Shown here in pieces: positions 25,202 to 33,691 of a stretch of 64,000 nucleotides of DNA. The translations under genes and the position numbers were made by a program. A model generated the notes under the pieces. That model did no database searches. It was not told where the DNA came from and was given only the letters and a program-made list of their open reading frames with translations. Origin of the DNA: Pseudoselenomonas ruminantium (GTDB lineage Bacteria > Bacillota > Negativicutes > Selenomonadales > Selenomonadaceae). The stretch covers positions 62,001 to 126,000 of the forward strand of contig SVBX01000005.1 of NCBI GenBank assembly GCA_015058655.1, in the 5' to 3' direction. Every line of letters begins with the position of its first letter. Position 1 is the first letter of the stretch.

Positions 25202-26703
25202 TGGAACTTCATATCAAGGAAATCTCTGTTGGTGAGCTCCTTTCAGAAGCCAAGGCTTTCAGCGAGGGTGGCAAACACCCGCTGACGGCTATGTTCGGCA
25301 GGGATGAAAGAAGTGCCGGGGGCAGCTTTGCCGTCTATGCGGTATTTGAATTCCCCGAGAGCAGGGAACTGCGCGGCTTGAAGGCTGCGGTGGGGGAGAG
25401 CATGAGCTTTCCCAGCCTCAGCCACCTTATCCCTGCTGCTTCCTGGTTTGAGCGGGAGATACAGGATATGTTCGGCCTGAAAGCAGAAAATCACCCTGAT
25501 CCGCGCCCTTTGGTGCTGCATGAGAATTTTCCCCAGGGCGTTCATCCATTGCGGAAGGATGCACCCAAGGAAATAGAGTTTATCCGGGGCAAGCACACCC
25601 ATATGCATACGGTGAGTGGCGAGGGCACTTTCCAGGTGCCGGTAGGCCCCATCCATGCAGGCATCATCGAGCCGGGGCACTTTCGCTTCAGCCAGGCGGG
25701 TGAGAGCATGCTGCAGCTGGATGCCAAGCTGTTCTACACCCACCGGGGCTTGGAAAAAACCATGGAGGGCAAGACTGCCCTGGAAGCCCTGCCCATAGTT
25801 GAGCGTATCTGCGGTGCCTGCACGGCAGCCAACACCTGGAGCTACTGCCAGGCAGTGGAAACGGCCTCCGGCACGGCTGTGACCCGTCGGGCAGAAATCC
25901 TTCGCACCTTGGTGCTGGAAATTGAGCGCATTACCAATCATGTAGGTGATCTGGGCAATATCCCCGCCGGGGTGGGCTTCTCCTTTGCGGTGAGCATCGG
26001 CACCCGGGCCAAGGAAATGATGATGCGCCTGCAGGACAGCCTGACGGGGAACCGCTTCCTCAGGGGCTTCTTCGTCCCTGGCGGCACAGCCAGGGATTTC
26101 GCTGCCGAGGATTGTGCCCAGGCCGCCGAGGTGTTGCGGGAAGTGGAGAAGAATGTCCTGGACCTTGAGCGCATCTTTGCCCAGCAGGACGGCTTCCAGG
26201 ACCGTGTCCGCACTACGGGCATCGTGCGGAACAAGACCGCCAGGGATCTGGCCATGGTTGGCGTAGGCGCCAGGGCCAGCGGCTATGCCCATGACAGCCG
26301 GGCGGATTTTGGCTATGGCGTATATCCGGAACTTTCCCTCAAGGTGGTTACGGAAAACAGCGGCGATGTGGCGGCCAGGATTCTGGTGCGCATCGGCGAG
26401 CTGAAGGAATCCTTCCGCTTGGCCTTTGCCTTGCTGGAAATGCTGGAGAGGGAGCATGGGGAACATCGCACAGAGCTTGGCATGCCCCGAGGTGAGGCCG
26501 CAGGCCTCAGCGAATCCGCCCGAGGCAGCAGCTTCTGCTATGTGGCTTTTGATGAAGAGGGACGCCTTGACCGCATCTTCGTGCGCAGCGCCTCCTATGC
26601 CAACTGGCCGGCGCTGCCCATTGCCGTGCAGGGGGATATCATTCCGGATTTCCCCTTGATCAACAAGAGCTTCGAGCTTTGCTACGCTTGTCTGGACAGG
26701 TAG
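25198..26703 (+). CDS. hyfG: Group 4 [NiFe] hydrogenase large subunit with NuoC-like N-terminus (HyfG/HycE)
   Basis: 501 residues. Residues 1-165 are a NuoC-like domain (FEREIQDMFGLKAENHPDPR). The rest is the NuoD-like catalytic subunit. The nickel-binding cysteines are in ERICGACTAANTWS and FELCYACLDR, so all four are present; the His usual after the first pair is Asn. The chain stops right after the Arg where HycE is cut in E. coli, so there is no C-terminal peptide to remove. It is catalytic for proton reduction or hydrogen oxidation at the cytoplasmic face. Confidence 0.92.
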   Translation: MMELHIKEISVGELLSEAKAFSEGGKHPLTAMFGRDERSAGGSFAVYAVFEFPESRELRGLKAAVGESMSFPSLSHLIPAASWFEREIQDMFGLKAENHPDPRPLVLHENFPQGVHPLRKDAPKEIEFIRGKHTHMHTVSGEGTFQVPVGPIHAGIIEPGHFRFSQAGESMLQLDAKLFYTHRGLEKTMEGKTALEALPIVERICGACTAANTWSYCQAVETASGTAVTRRAEILRTLVLEIERITNHVGDLGNIPAGVGFSFAVSIGTRAKEMMMRLQDSLTGNRFLRGFFVPGGTARDFAAEDCAQAAEVLREVEKNVLDLERIFAQQDGFQDRVRTTGIVRNKTARDLAMVGVGARASGYAHDSRADFGYGVYPELSLKVVTENSGDVAARILVRIGELKESFRLAFALLEMLEREHGEHRTELGMPRGEAAGLSESARGSSFCYVAFDEEGRLDRIFVRSASYANWPALPIAVQGDIIPDFPLINKSFELCYACLDR

Positions 26704-26712
26704 GAGGAAAAT

Positions 26713-27249
26713 ATGCTGAAATTATTAGAACGCCTGCTGAAGGACAAGGTGGCTACGGAGGCCATCACCTTCAAGGAGGGGGAGGCCATGCCCTACCTGC
26801 CGGACGGCACGGTGGTGACGGCGGATATCATCAAAAGCCGCCTGGGCCGCTCCCTGCATGTGCGCCATCTGGACGCAGGCTCCTGCAATGCCTGTGACTT
26901 CGAGATGGGAGCGCTGTCCAATCCCTATTACGACCTGCACCGCTATGGCATCCACTTCGATGCCAGCCCTCGCCATGCAGACCTGCTGATGGTCACCGGC
27001 GTGGTCACCAGGAATCTGGCGGAGGCCCTGAAGCGTTCCTACGAAGCCATGCCAGAGCCCCGCCTGGTCATGGCCTGCGGCGACTGCGCCATAAATGGCG
27101 GTGTCTACGGCGAAAGCTACGCCATCGTAGGCCCTGCAGAGAAGGTAGTCCCCGTGGACATCTATGTCCCTGGCTGCCCCCCGCGGCCCAATGTGATGAT
27201 AGCAGGATTGATTGCGGCAGCGGATATGCTGGCGGAGAAGTTGAAGTAA
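26713..27249 (+). CDS. hyfI: Hydrogenase small subunit, NuoB-like (HyfI/HycG)
   Basis: 178 residues carrying the proximal [4Fe-4S] cluster: HLDAGSCNACDFEM, VMACGDCAINGG and YVPGCPPRPNV supply the four ligands. It sits between the NiFe site and the electron donor. AGGAGG-type site before the ATG. It is the last gene of the operon; there is no HyfH/HycF-type ferredoxin subunit and no formate dehydrogenase or Hyp maturation gene nearby, so the electron donor is probably a free ferredoxin. Confidence 0.92.
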   Translation: MLKLLERLLKDKVATEAITFKEGEAMPYLPDGTVVTADIIKSRLGRSLHVRHLDAGSCNACDFEMGALSNPYYDLHRYGIHFDASPRHADLLMVTGVVTRNLAEALKRSYEAMPEPRLVMACGDCAINGGVYGESYAIVGPAEKVVPVDIYVPGCPPRPNVMIAGLIAAADMLAEKLK

Positions 27250-27293
27250 CGCAAAAAAACGGAAGGAAAATGCTCCTTCCGTTTTTTGCGTTA
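27247..27293. terminator. Bidirectional terminator between hyf operon and deoD
   Basis: TAACGCAAAAAAACGGAAGGA and its near-perfect complement TCCTTCCGTTTTTTGCGTTA flank a six-base loop. The A-tract and T-tract make it work for both convergent units. Confidence 0.92.
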
Positions 27294-27302
27294 TGGTAAA
27301 TT

Positions 27303-28013
27303 TTAGTCCTGAATAGCCGTTTCCAGCGCAATCTTCATCATATCGGTGAAGGTAGTCTGGCGTTCCTCGGCGCTGCAGGCTTCGCCAGTGAGCAGGTGGT
27401 CGCTGACGGTGAAGATGGCCAGGGCCTGCACATGGAACTGGGCGGCGATGGTGTAGAGGGCGGCGGATTCCATCTCTACGGCCAGCACGCCGTACTTGCG
27501 GAGACGCTCGCTATCCACATCTTCATCATAGAAACGGTCTGCGGAGAAGATGTTGCCGACTTTGGCAGGCAGGTTCAGCTTCTCGGCGCTTTCCACAGCT
27601 TTGCGCAGCAAGTCGAAGTCTGCGATGGGGGCGTAGTTGATGGCCGGGCCGAAGATGCTCTTCATCATGCCAGAGTCTGTGGTGGCTGCCTGGGCGATGA
27701 GCACATCGCGGAGTTTCACATCTTTGTGCATGCCGCCGCAGGTGCCTACGCGGATGAGCTTGTTGCAGCCGTACTCATTGATGAGCTCGTGGGTGTAGAT
27801 GGAGATGGAGGGCATGCCCATGCCAGTGCCTTGCACGGAAACGGGAACGCCTTTGTAGGTGCCGGTGTAGCCCAAAATGCCACGCACATGGGTGTATTCC
27901 TTGGCACCCTCCAGGAAATTCTCGGCAATGAATTTGGCACGCAGGGGATCTCCCGGCAGGAGGATGCGCTCTGCTACCTGACCTTTTTCTGCTGCAATAT
28001 GTGGTGTACTCAT
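27303..28013 (-). CDS. deoD: Purine nucleoside phosphorylase DeoD
   Basis: Cleaves purine nucleosides with phosphate in salvage. 236 residues, the usual length of the hexameric bacterial type. [14 protein letters not shown] (phosphate site), [24 protein letters not shown] and the base-binding [10 protein letters not shown] with the catalytic region [10 protein letters not shown] are present. It begins [20 protein letters not shown], the standard N-terminus. It is a single gene facing the hydrogenase operon and sharing its terminator. Confidence 0.96.
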   Translation of the reverse strand: MSTPHIAAEKGQVAERILLPGDPLRAKFIAENFLEGAKEYTHVRGILGYTGTYKGVPVSVQGTGMGMPSISIYTHELINEYGCNKLIRVGTCGGMHKDVKLRDVLIAQAATTDSGMMKSIFGPAINYAPIADFDLLRKAVESAEKLNLPAKVGNIFSADRFYDEDVDSERLRKYGVLAVEMESAALYTIAAQFHVQALAIFTVSDHLLTGEACSAEERQTTFTDMMKIALETAIQD

Positions 28014-28178
28014 GATGAAGCCTCACTTTCTGGATTATAGAAATTTTCTTCAAACTGACATTTATATTATAAGGAAAAAATGGTAAAATAGAAAGGGCAA
28101 GTGTCCGATTTTTGAAGTATTAAACATGTAAATATATTTAGATAATTATTACAGGAAGGGTTGAAGGGATTTAAGGCT

Positions 28179-29384
28179 ATGGATATGAAGGAACAGACAC
28201 GCAATTCGGTGCTTACGGCAATGGTATGCATTGCCCTGTCTTCTGGCACGGCTTGGGCAGCAGTGCCGGAGGAGCCGGTGCCGGTTGTGCAGCAAAAATC
28301 TCTGACAGGGACGGTTTCTGACCAGGCTGCCGAGCTCCGCAGCATGCCGCTTTATTGGTCTGCCTTGAAGCCAAAGGAAGAGCAGGTCAAGAAAGCGCAG
28401 CCTGTCATCATCACAGCAGAGGATATTGAGGCCAAGCGCAAGGAAGAAAAGCGTGCGGCAGCTGCCCAGGCAGCCAAAGGGGCGCAGAAAAAGCCTGCAG
28501 CTGAAAGCAATGTGCAGCCCCAGCCAGTGGCAGCGCCAAAGCCGGCGGAAGCTGCACATGTGCAGCCTGTCAATAAGCCTGTCAGTGGCACACCTGCTCA
28601 GGCCCAGCCTGTGAAGCCTGCCAGCAGCGTGCCTGTCCAGGCGCAGGCAGCCCCAATGACTGATATTGCTCCAGCACAGGCTCAGCCAGCGAAGCCCGCC
28701 ATCGGCGTGCCTCCACAGCCTCAGCAGCCTGCAACGCCTCCCGCCCAGCCGGCAGTTCCTGCCTCGAAGCCTCAGAGCCAGACACCTGAAGCGAAGCCGC
28801 AGGTTGCCGCCCCGGTTTCCAAGCCTCAGGCACAGCCCGTTCCCCAGCATGAGAACAAGACTCCTCCTCAGCCTGCGCTGCCTCCTGCCTCCCCCCAGGA
28901 ACCTGTTCTGGCGGTCACGCCGAAGCGCCAGATGGTGCAGATTCATCCGGAGGGACTGTACGCTTCTCGCAGGCAGGATCCCGTGGCGGGTCAAGTTCCG
29001 CAGGAGCAGAAGCAGCCGGCCTACAGGGATGAGGGATATGAGAAATCTCAGGCGCAGCCTCAGCAGCCTGAGCGTACGGTGCAGCAGCCGCTGCCCAAGC
29101 AGATACAGGTGGAGCGTCCCCCCGAGTTCGAAGGCATCTCTGACGAGGTGGTGCGCCATATCATGGCTGGCGAATACGCCATGCGTTACCAGCTGTCACG
29201 AGATGCTTCGGAGCCGGGGGTGTACCGTCTCACCCAGGTCCTCAATCGGAACACAGGTCTGTCTCATCTGCAAAAAATCGAGTACCTCATGGGCTTTGGC
29301 CGTGCCATCAACCGCAGCAAATTATCAGAGTATCAGAAAAAGGCTCTCATAGATGCGGTTATCCAGTCCTTTGGGGAAAAGTAA
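28179..29384 (+). CDS. Secreted Pro/Ala/Gln-rich protein with C-terminal helical domain, function unknown
   Basis: 401 residues from the ATG at 28179 (a TTG at 28161 and an ATG at 28185 are alternatives). A signal peptide ends near TAWAA. Residues about 85-270 are a low-complexity linker rich in PAQ, PKP and QPV steps with degenerate repeats such as QAQPVKPAS, which would be extended and could cross the periplasm. The last 100 residues (from RPPEFEGISDEVVRHIMAGE) are a compact, charged domain that I do not recognise. It is alone, with its own terminator. A role in the cell envelope is an inference from the layout. Confidence 0.7.
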   Translation: MDMKEQTRNSVLTAMVCIALSSGTAWAAVPEEPVPVVQQKSLTGTVSDQAAELRSMPLYWSALKPKEEQVKKAQPVIITAEDIEAKRKEEKRAAAAQAAKGAQKKPAAESNVQPQPVAAPKPAEAAHVQPVNKPVSGTPAQAQPVKPASSVPVQAQAAPMTDIAPAQAQPAKPAIGVPPQPQQPATPPAQPAVPASKPQSQTPEAKPQVAAPVSKPQAQPVPQHENKTPPQPALPPASPQEPVLAVTPKRQMVQIHPEGLYASRRQDPVAGQVPQEQKQPAYRDEGYEKSQAQPQQPERTVQQPLPKQIQVERPPEFEGISDEVVRHIMAGEYAMRYQLSRDASEPGVYRLTQVLNRNTGLSHLQKIEYLMGFGRAINRSKLSEYQKKALIDAVIQSFGEK

Positions 29385-29400
29385 ATCGACATGAAAATAG

Positions 29401-29441
29401 GCACGCAAAAAGGCTCGTTTGAAACGGGCCTTTTTGCGTGC
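29401..29441. terminator. Bidirectional terminator between the secreted-protein gene and cscB
   Basis: GCACGCAAAAAGG pairs with CCTTTTTGCGTGC around CTCGTTTGAAACGGG, which also pairs in part. The A/T tracts inside the stem let it work on both strands. Confidence 0.85.
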
Positions 29442-29480
29442 AATCTGAAACCTCCCCGGAAAGGGGAGGCCTTGACAGAA

Positions 29481-30764
29481 TTATTCGGTTACAGCTTCCA
29501 TTTCCAAGGGCTGGCCTTCCACGCACTCCTCGTCCTTGCGCAGGATGAAGAAGGCATAGAGGCTGGCCACGCAGACGATGCCGGATATAACCAGGAAGGT
29601 CTGCTGGTAGCCAATCTGGTCATGGAGGGCGCCGAGGGGGGCGGAGAATATTATCTGTCCCACCTGGGCGGCAATCTGGAAGCCCACCATGTAGAGGGTG
29701 GCGGAGATGCGGGTGTCAAAATGCAAGGTGAAATAGCGGAAGATGGCCAGGATGAAGAGGGCGGTCTCGGGAGCGTGGAGCAGCTTGATGATGCCAACGC
29801 CCAGAGGGCTGGAGGCCAGGCCGCAGCCGCCGATGCGCACCACCATGATGGCGCAGCTCAGGAGAATGGCTTTCCTGACGCCAATCTTCCTCATGAAGAC
29901 AGGCACCAGGCCCATCATGAGAAATTCAAGGAAGACTTCGATGGAGTTCAGCACGCCATAAGCCTGCTGGCCCTGCTCAGGAGTATCGAAGAAGCGGGTG
30001 AAGAACTCGGGGAACATCTGCTGGTCAAAGACCGTGTAGAAGGTCCAGCTCATGATCACGAAACCGATGATTTTCCACACATCACCGATCTTGAACACGC
30101 CCAGGATGTCCTTCATGGAAGGAGTCTTGCTGTCTTTCTGGCTTTCTTCCTTGTCCTCATAGCGGGCAAGGTTAGCTTCGTCTTTTTCGGGCTTCATGAA
30201 GAGCAGGAGGGCCAGCAGCATGGCAGAGACGGCAGAACCGGTCCAGAAAACCAGGTAGGGGCTGATGGTGAAGAGAAAACCTGCGGCCAAAGCAGAGATG
30301 GCATAGCCGAAGGAACCCCAGGCCCTGGCCTGACCGAATTCAAAGTGGAAGCGGCGGCTCATGCGCTCAGTCACTGCCTCAAAGACGGGGCAGGCGGCCA
30401 GATAAGATACAGCCAGATAGATGGCGCCCACTACGGCACCTACATAGAAGTTGGCTTCCAGCATGGGTACATAGACCCAGGTGAAGAAAGGAGCCAGGAA
30501 CACCTGGCAGGCAATCAGGGCGATGAGGAGATTCCTCTTCATGCCCAGCTTGTCCTGAATGGAGCCGTAGACGAACATCAGCATGAGGGCTGCGGCAGAG
30601 CCGAAGGAGAAGATGGTGCCAACCTGGGCGCCGGAAAAGCCCTGCTTGGTGGTGAGCCAGATCTGGAAGAAAGACCACCAGATACCCCAGCCGGCGAAGA
30701 ACAGCAGCATTTGCAAAGAGCCCATGCGGTAGAATGGGTTGCCAAAGGCTTGCAGCAATTTCAT
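29481..30764 (-). CDS. cscB: Oligosaccharide:H+ symporter, CscB-like sucrose permease
   Basis: 427 residues, twelve membrane segments, of the LacY/CscB/RafB group of the major facilitator superfamily. MGSLQMLLFFAGWGIWWSFF at the N-terminus, ARAWGSFGYAISAL in helix 5 and DKLGMKRNLL between helices 2 and 3 are typical. The ATG at 30764 follows AGGGGG at proper spacing. It lies 42 bases after the GH32 gene on the same strand, so free sucrose or a fructoside is imported and then hydrolysed. Confidence 0.85.
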   Translation of the reverse strand: MKLLQAFGNPFYRMGSLQMLLFFAGWGIWWSFFQIWLTTKQGFSGAQVGTIFSFGSAAALMLMFVYGSIQDKLGMKRNLLIALIACQVFLAPFFTWVYVPMLEANFYVGAVVGAIYLAVSYLAACPVFEAVTERMSRRFHFEFGQARAWGSFGYAISALAAGFLFTISPYLVFWTGSAVSAMLLALLLFMKPEKDEANLARYEDKEESQKDSKTPSMKDILGVFKIGDVWKIIGFVIMSWTFYTVFDQQMFPEFFTRFFDTPEQGQQAYGVLNSIEVFLEFLMMGLVPVFMRKIGVRKAILLSCAIMVVRIGGCGLASSPLGVGIIKLLHAPETALFILAIFRYFTLHFDTRISATLYMVGFQIAAQVGQIIFSAPLGALHDQIGYQQTFLVISGIVCVASLYAFFILRKDEECVEGQPLEMEAVTE

Positions 30765-30806
30765 GATCAAATCCCCCTAATTCATGAATCTACATTCAGT
30801 ATATCA

Positions 30807-32195
30807 TCAGTAGCGGTTAGTTTCAGCTTCCAGAGCGTAAATGACAGCTTTCTCAGCTGGGATATCCCGAAGTTCCAGGCTGAGGGCACCTTGCCAGTAC
30901 ATGCGCTCCGTGAAAGTTATCTCGCCTTCGTTGACAAAGATTTCCGCAGAGCTTCTGTCCACGAAAATCTGCAGGGAAAGTTCCTCAAAGGGCAGGATCT
31001 GCGCAGCCCTTTCCCCGTCCTTGGTGCTGCGGCAGAGTATGAGGCGGCTGCCCTTGGGGTCAAAGGAGAGAGTGAGTTCCTGCTGGCCGTCTCCCAGTTT
31101 CAGCAGAGTTCCTTGATAGTTCCAGGCCTCCTTGAAGGTGAGCTGCGCTTCGGAGGTGGAGGGAAGGGCTGTCCTGCTGCCTGCAGCAAGCTTTCCGTCC
31201 AGCAGCTTCCCTGAGCGTACAGAGGCCATTTCCCGGACGGGCTGCTGGTAGAGCCTGCCCTTTTCCACCCGCAGTTCCCTGGGGATGGTGAGGGCTCCTG
31301 CCCAGCCGTCCTCTTTTTCCTGCATGGGGGAGTCCCAGGCATTCATCCAGGCGGTCATGAGCCTTCTGCCGTCCGGCGCCAGCAGGGTCTGGGTGGCGTA
31401 GAAGTCATGGCCACGGTCGATTTCCGTGAAGTCCTTTCTCTGGAGCCTGCCGTCCTCGTCCTGACGGCCAAGGAGATAACCTGTCTGATTGAGGTTGTGG
31501 AAGCAGTCGCCCTGGGGCTCCAGGCCCTGAGGAGACATGAGCAGGATGTCCCTGCCGTCCAGACGGAAGAAATCAGGGCACTCCCACATATAGCCCTCAG
31601 CCTTCAGGCTCACGGCCTTGTCAAGTACGGATACCGGCTCCCATTGCTTGAGGTTCGGTGACTTATACAGGAGAGCCCGGCCCAGCTCATCGCTGCCCTG
31701 GCTGCCCAGCACCATATAGAAGGTATCTCCTTCTTGCCAGACCTTGGGGTCGCGGAAGTGCTTGGTATTGCCCTTGGGAGCGCGGAGCACCGGATTGCCT
31801 TCGTATTTGTGGAAGGCTATGCCGTCCTCAGACCAGGCGATGTTCTGGTCCTGATAGAATTCCTCGCTGTCAGCGGGATTGGTGAGGTGGTGGCCTGTGT
31901 AGATGAGCCACAGCTTGCCGTCATAGACCACGGCGCTGCCGGAGAAGCAGCCGTCTTCATGCTCGTCAGGAGCGAGGGCCACAGGCAGCGTCTCCCAGTG
32001 AACCAGATCCTTGCTGCGGGCATGGCCCCAGTGCATGGGCCCCCACTCGGCGGCGTAGGGATAATACTGGTAGAACATGTGATAATATCCCTTGAACCAG
32101 GAAAAACCGTTGGGGTCGTTCATCCAGCCCCCTTTGGTCATCAGGTGGTAGCCCAGCCGATAGCGTTGGTCAGTAACCTTCATTGCTTCTTGCAT
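30807..32195 (-). CDS. cscA: GH32 beta-fructofuranosidase (sucrose hydrolase)
   Basis: 462 residues, cytoplasmic (no signal peptide). The nucleophile motif is GGWMNDPNGFSWF, the stabiliser is FRDPKVW, and the acid/base is in MWECPDFF. The C-terminal 130 residues form the beta-sandwich of the family (FVDRSSAEIFVNEGEITFTE). Because the partner is a proton symporter rather than a PTS, the substrate is probably unphosphorylated sucrose. GGAGATGG precedes the ATG at 32195. Two LacI-type operators and a strong promoter lie just upstream. Confidence 0.9.
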   Translation of the reverse strand: MQEAMKVTDQRYRLGYHLMTKGGWMNDPNGFSWFKGYYHMFYQYYPYAAEWGPMHWGHARSKDLVHWETLPVALAPDEHEDGCFSGSAVVYDGKLWLIYTGHHLTNPADSEEFYQDQNIAWSEDGIAFHKYEGNPVLRAPKGNTKHFRDPKVWQEGDTFYMVLGSQGSDELGRALLYKSPNLKQWEPVSVLDKAVSLKAEGYMWECPDFFRLDGRDILLMSPQGLEPQGDCFHNLNQTGYLLGRQDEDGRLQRKDFTEIDRGHDFYATQTLLAPDGRRLMTAWMNAWDSPMQEKEDGWAGALTIPRELRVEKGRLYQQPVREMASVRSGKLLDGKLAAGSRTALPSTSEAQLTFKEAWNYQGTLLKLGDGQQELTLSFDPKGSRLILCRSTKDGERAAQILPFEELSLQIFVDRSSAEIFVNEGEITFTERMYWQGALSLELRDIPAEKAVIYALEAETNRY

Positions 32196-32214
32196 CTTTC
32201 CATCTCCTAAATCT

Positions 32215-32232
32215 TGTCGAAGCGGTTCGACA
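32215..32232 (-). promoter_or_regulatory. LacI-type operator O1 of the sucrose operon
   Basis: TGTCGAA-GCGG-TTCGACA: perfect seven-base half-sites around a four-base centre, 20 bases upstream of the GH32 start codon. The half-site TTCGA is shared with O2. Confidence 0.75.
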
Positions 32233-32257
32233 TAAGCTTTTTAGAAAATCGAGCCAA

Positions 32258-32275
32258 TATCAAATCGGTTCGATA
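32258..32275 (-). promoter_or_regulatory. LacI-type operator O2 overlapping the start of transcription
   Basis: TATCAAA-TCGG-TTCGATA: 18 bases with the same layout as O1. It lies just downstream of the -10 box, where a bound repressor would block initiation. The centre-to-centre distance to O1 is 43 bases, about four helical turns. Confidence 0.75.
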
Positions 32276-32280
32276 TGTTT

Positions 32281-32309
32281 ATAATAGTGGAACAATTGGA
32301 GTTTGTCAA
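32281..32309 (-). promoter_or_regulatory. Promoter of the cscA-cscB operon
   Basis: On the minus strand TTGACA (32309-32304) and TATTAT (32286-32281) with a 17-base spacer, close to consensus for the vegetative sigma factor. Operators lie immediately downstream. Confidence 0.85.
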
Positions 32310-32361
32310 TATCTTTTCGGAAAAAAGTTTATAAAAGGCGTGAAAATAATAAATCGGACAC

Positions 32362-32392
32362 GAAAAAAAGCCTCCTGAAAGGGAGGCTCTTG
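32362..32392 (-). terminator. Intrinsic terminator after the LacI-type regulator gene
   Basis: Minus strand GAGCCTCC-CTTTCA-GGAGGC followed by TTTTTTTCG, ten bases after the stop codon. It separates the regulator gene from the sucrose operon promoter. Confidence 0.88.
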
Positions 32393-32401
32393 GTATGCGC
32401 T

Positions 32402-33376
32402 TCAGCAGGTTTTTCCTTCTAAGAGACTGGGAGGCAGCACCCAAGGGCTGTCATCCTGCTCTTCGTTGACCATATTGATGATTTTCTTCACGGCCAATTG
32501 CGCCAGTTCCTCGATGGGCTGCCGTATGGCCGTGATGGGCTGCAAGCCCATGCGGGTAGTGGCAGTGCCGTCGTAGGCCAGCAGCTTCAAGTCTTCGGGG
32601 ACTCTGCGCCCCATTTCTGCAGCTACATTCAGGCAGGCCGAGATAGACAGATCTGCACCTAAGATACCATCTACCTCAGGGTATTTTTGGAAAAGTTCTC
32701 GGGCAGAGGCCATGAAGTCGCGATAGCCGAAGGCATTCCAGGGCATTTCCAGCATTTCGACTTGCACGCCGTGGCGGCGCAGCCTGTCTGCTGCCACCCA
32801 GTGGTATTCGTTGGCGGGGGTGCTGACTCCCTGATAACCTACGATTTCAACCACCAGGCGGCAGTTATGCTTGAGCAGGGTATGGGCGGCCAGTTCGCCG
32901 CCTTGATGGTGGTCGCAGTGGACGATAGGGATATAGTCATTCAGATAGCGGTCGAAGGCTACGATGGGCTGCTTGATATTATCGTAAAGGGGCAAATCCA
33001 AGGAGTGGGCCCCCATGATGATGCCGTCCATGGTGCGGCGCCTCAGCATTTCTACGAAGGTGCGCTCGGCATTGTCCTTATGCTGGGTGCAGCAGAGCAT
33101 CATCTTGTAGCTGCGCGCGTAGAGGGCGGCTTCCAGGGCCTCCACTACCTCACCGAAAAAAGGATGGGAGAGGGAGGGCATAATGACCCCTATGGTGTTC
33201 GTGCGATTGAGAGAGAGATTCCTGGCCACTTCGCTGGGCACATAGTTGAGCTTCTTTATGGCAGCTTCAACTTTTTCCCTGGTGGCCTGGGAAACATAGC
33301 CTTTTTTGTTCATGACCAGGGAAACAGTGCTGGCAGCTACCCCGGCTTCTTTTGCAACATCCTTGATCCTTGCCAT
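32402..33376 (-). CDS. cscR: LacI-family transcriptional regulator, probable CscR
   Basis: 324 residues. The N-terminus ARIKDVAKEAGVAASTVSLV is the LacI helix-turn-helix, followed by the hinge VARNLSLNRT and a periplasmic-binding-type sugar domain (IGVIMPSLSHPFFGEVVEAL). The frame reads on upstream through tRNA-Gln, so the start is set at the ATG at 33376 by homology; the ribosome site there is weak (GAAGA). It lies just upstream of a fructosidase and permease, and the paired palindromes before them fit its binding site. It likely represses until sucrose or fructose is present. Confidence 0.88.
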   Translation of the reverse strand: MARIKDVAKEAGVAASTVSLVMNKKGYVSQATREKVEAAIKKLNYVPSEVARNLSLNRTNTIGVIMPSLSHPFFGEVVEALEAALYARSYKMMLCCTQHKDNAERTFVEMLRRRTMDGIIMGAHSLDLPLYDNIKQPIVAFDRYLNDYIPIVHCDHHQGGELAAHTLLKHNCRLVVEIVGYQGVSTPANEYHWVAADRLRRHGVQVEMLEMPWNAFGYRDFMASARELFQKYPEVDGILGADLSISACLNVAAEMGRRVPEDLKLLAYDGTATTRMGLQPITAIRQPIEELAQLAVKKIINMVNEEQDDSPWVLPPSLLEGKTC

Positions 33377-33480
33377 TATCTTCGCAATGCCTTTCTGTGC
33401 AGGATGATTCTTCATTCGACTGCAGCGTGGAATCAGATAATAAGAAAGCCGCAAGCACAAGCTTGCGGCTGCATATTCAA

Positions 33481-33556
33481 TGGCAGGGGTAGCTGGACTC
33501 GAACCAACGCATGCGGGATTCAGAATCCCGTGCCTTACCAACTTGGCGATACCCCT
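33481..33556 (-). tRNA. tRNA-Gln (anticodon CUG)
   Basis: 76 nt with encoded CCA. Acceptor AGGGGTA pairs with TACCCCT, the anticodon stem-loop is CGGGATTCTGAATCCCG with anticodon CTG, and the T loop reads GGTTCGAGTCC. It lies just upstream of the regulator gene on the same strand. The window also holds glnS, so glutamine is charged directly. Confidence 0.97.
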
Positions 33557-33691
33557 ATGTCTTGTCGACATTTAAAGAGTATACAGGAGAAGGGAGGTTA
33601 TGTCAATAGTGCAGAAAAAATTTTTTTATGTTACAATGTTGCACTGTATCATAGGAAATATTCGCACCAGCTACACATCAGGAGGCCTGCC

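Noticed and set aside
28149..29159. 336-residue Leu/Arg-rich minus-strand frame
   Set aside because: Mirror image of the Pro/Gln-rich linker on the plus strand; no start signal.
29391..31214. 607-residue plus-strand open frame
   Set aside because: Antisense to the sucrose permease and fructosidase genes and starts inside a terminator; no domain seen.
33377..33571. N-terminal extension of the LacI-type regulator
   Set aside because: It reads through the tRNA-Gln gene; family homology starts at the ATG at 33376.
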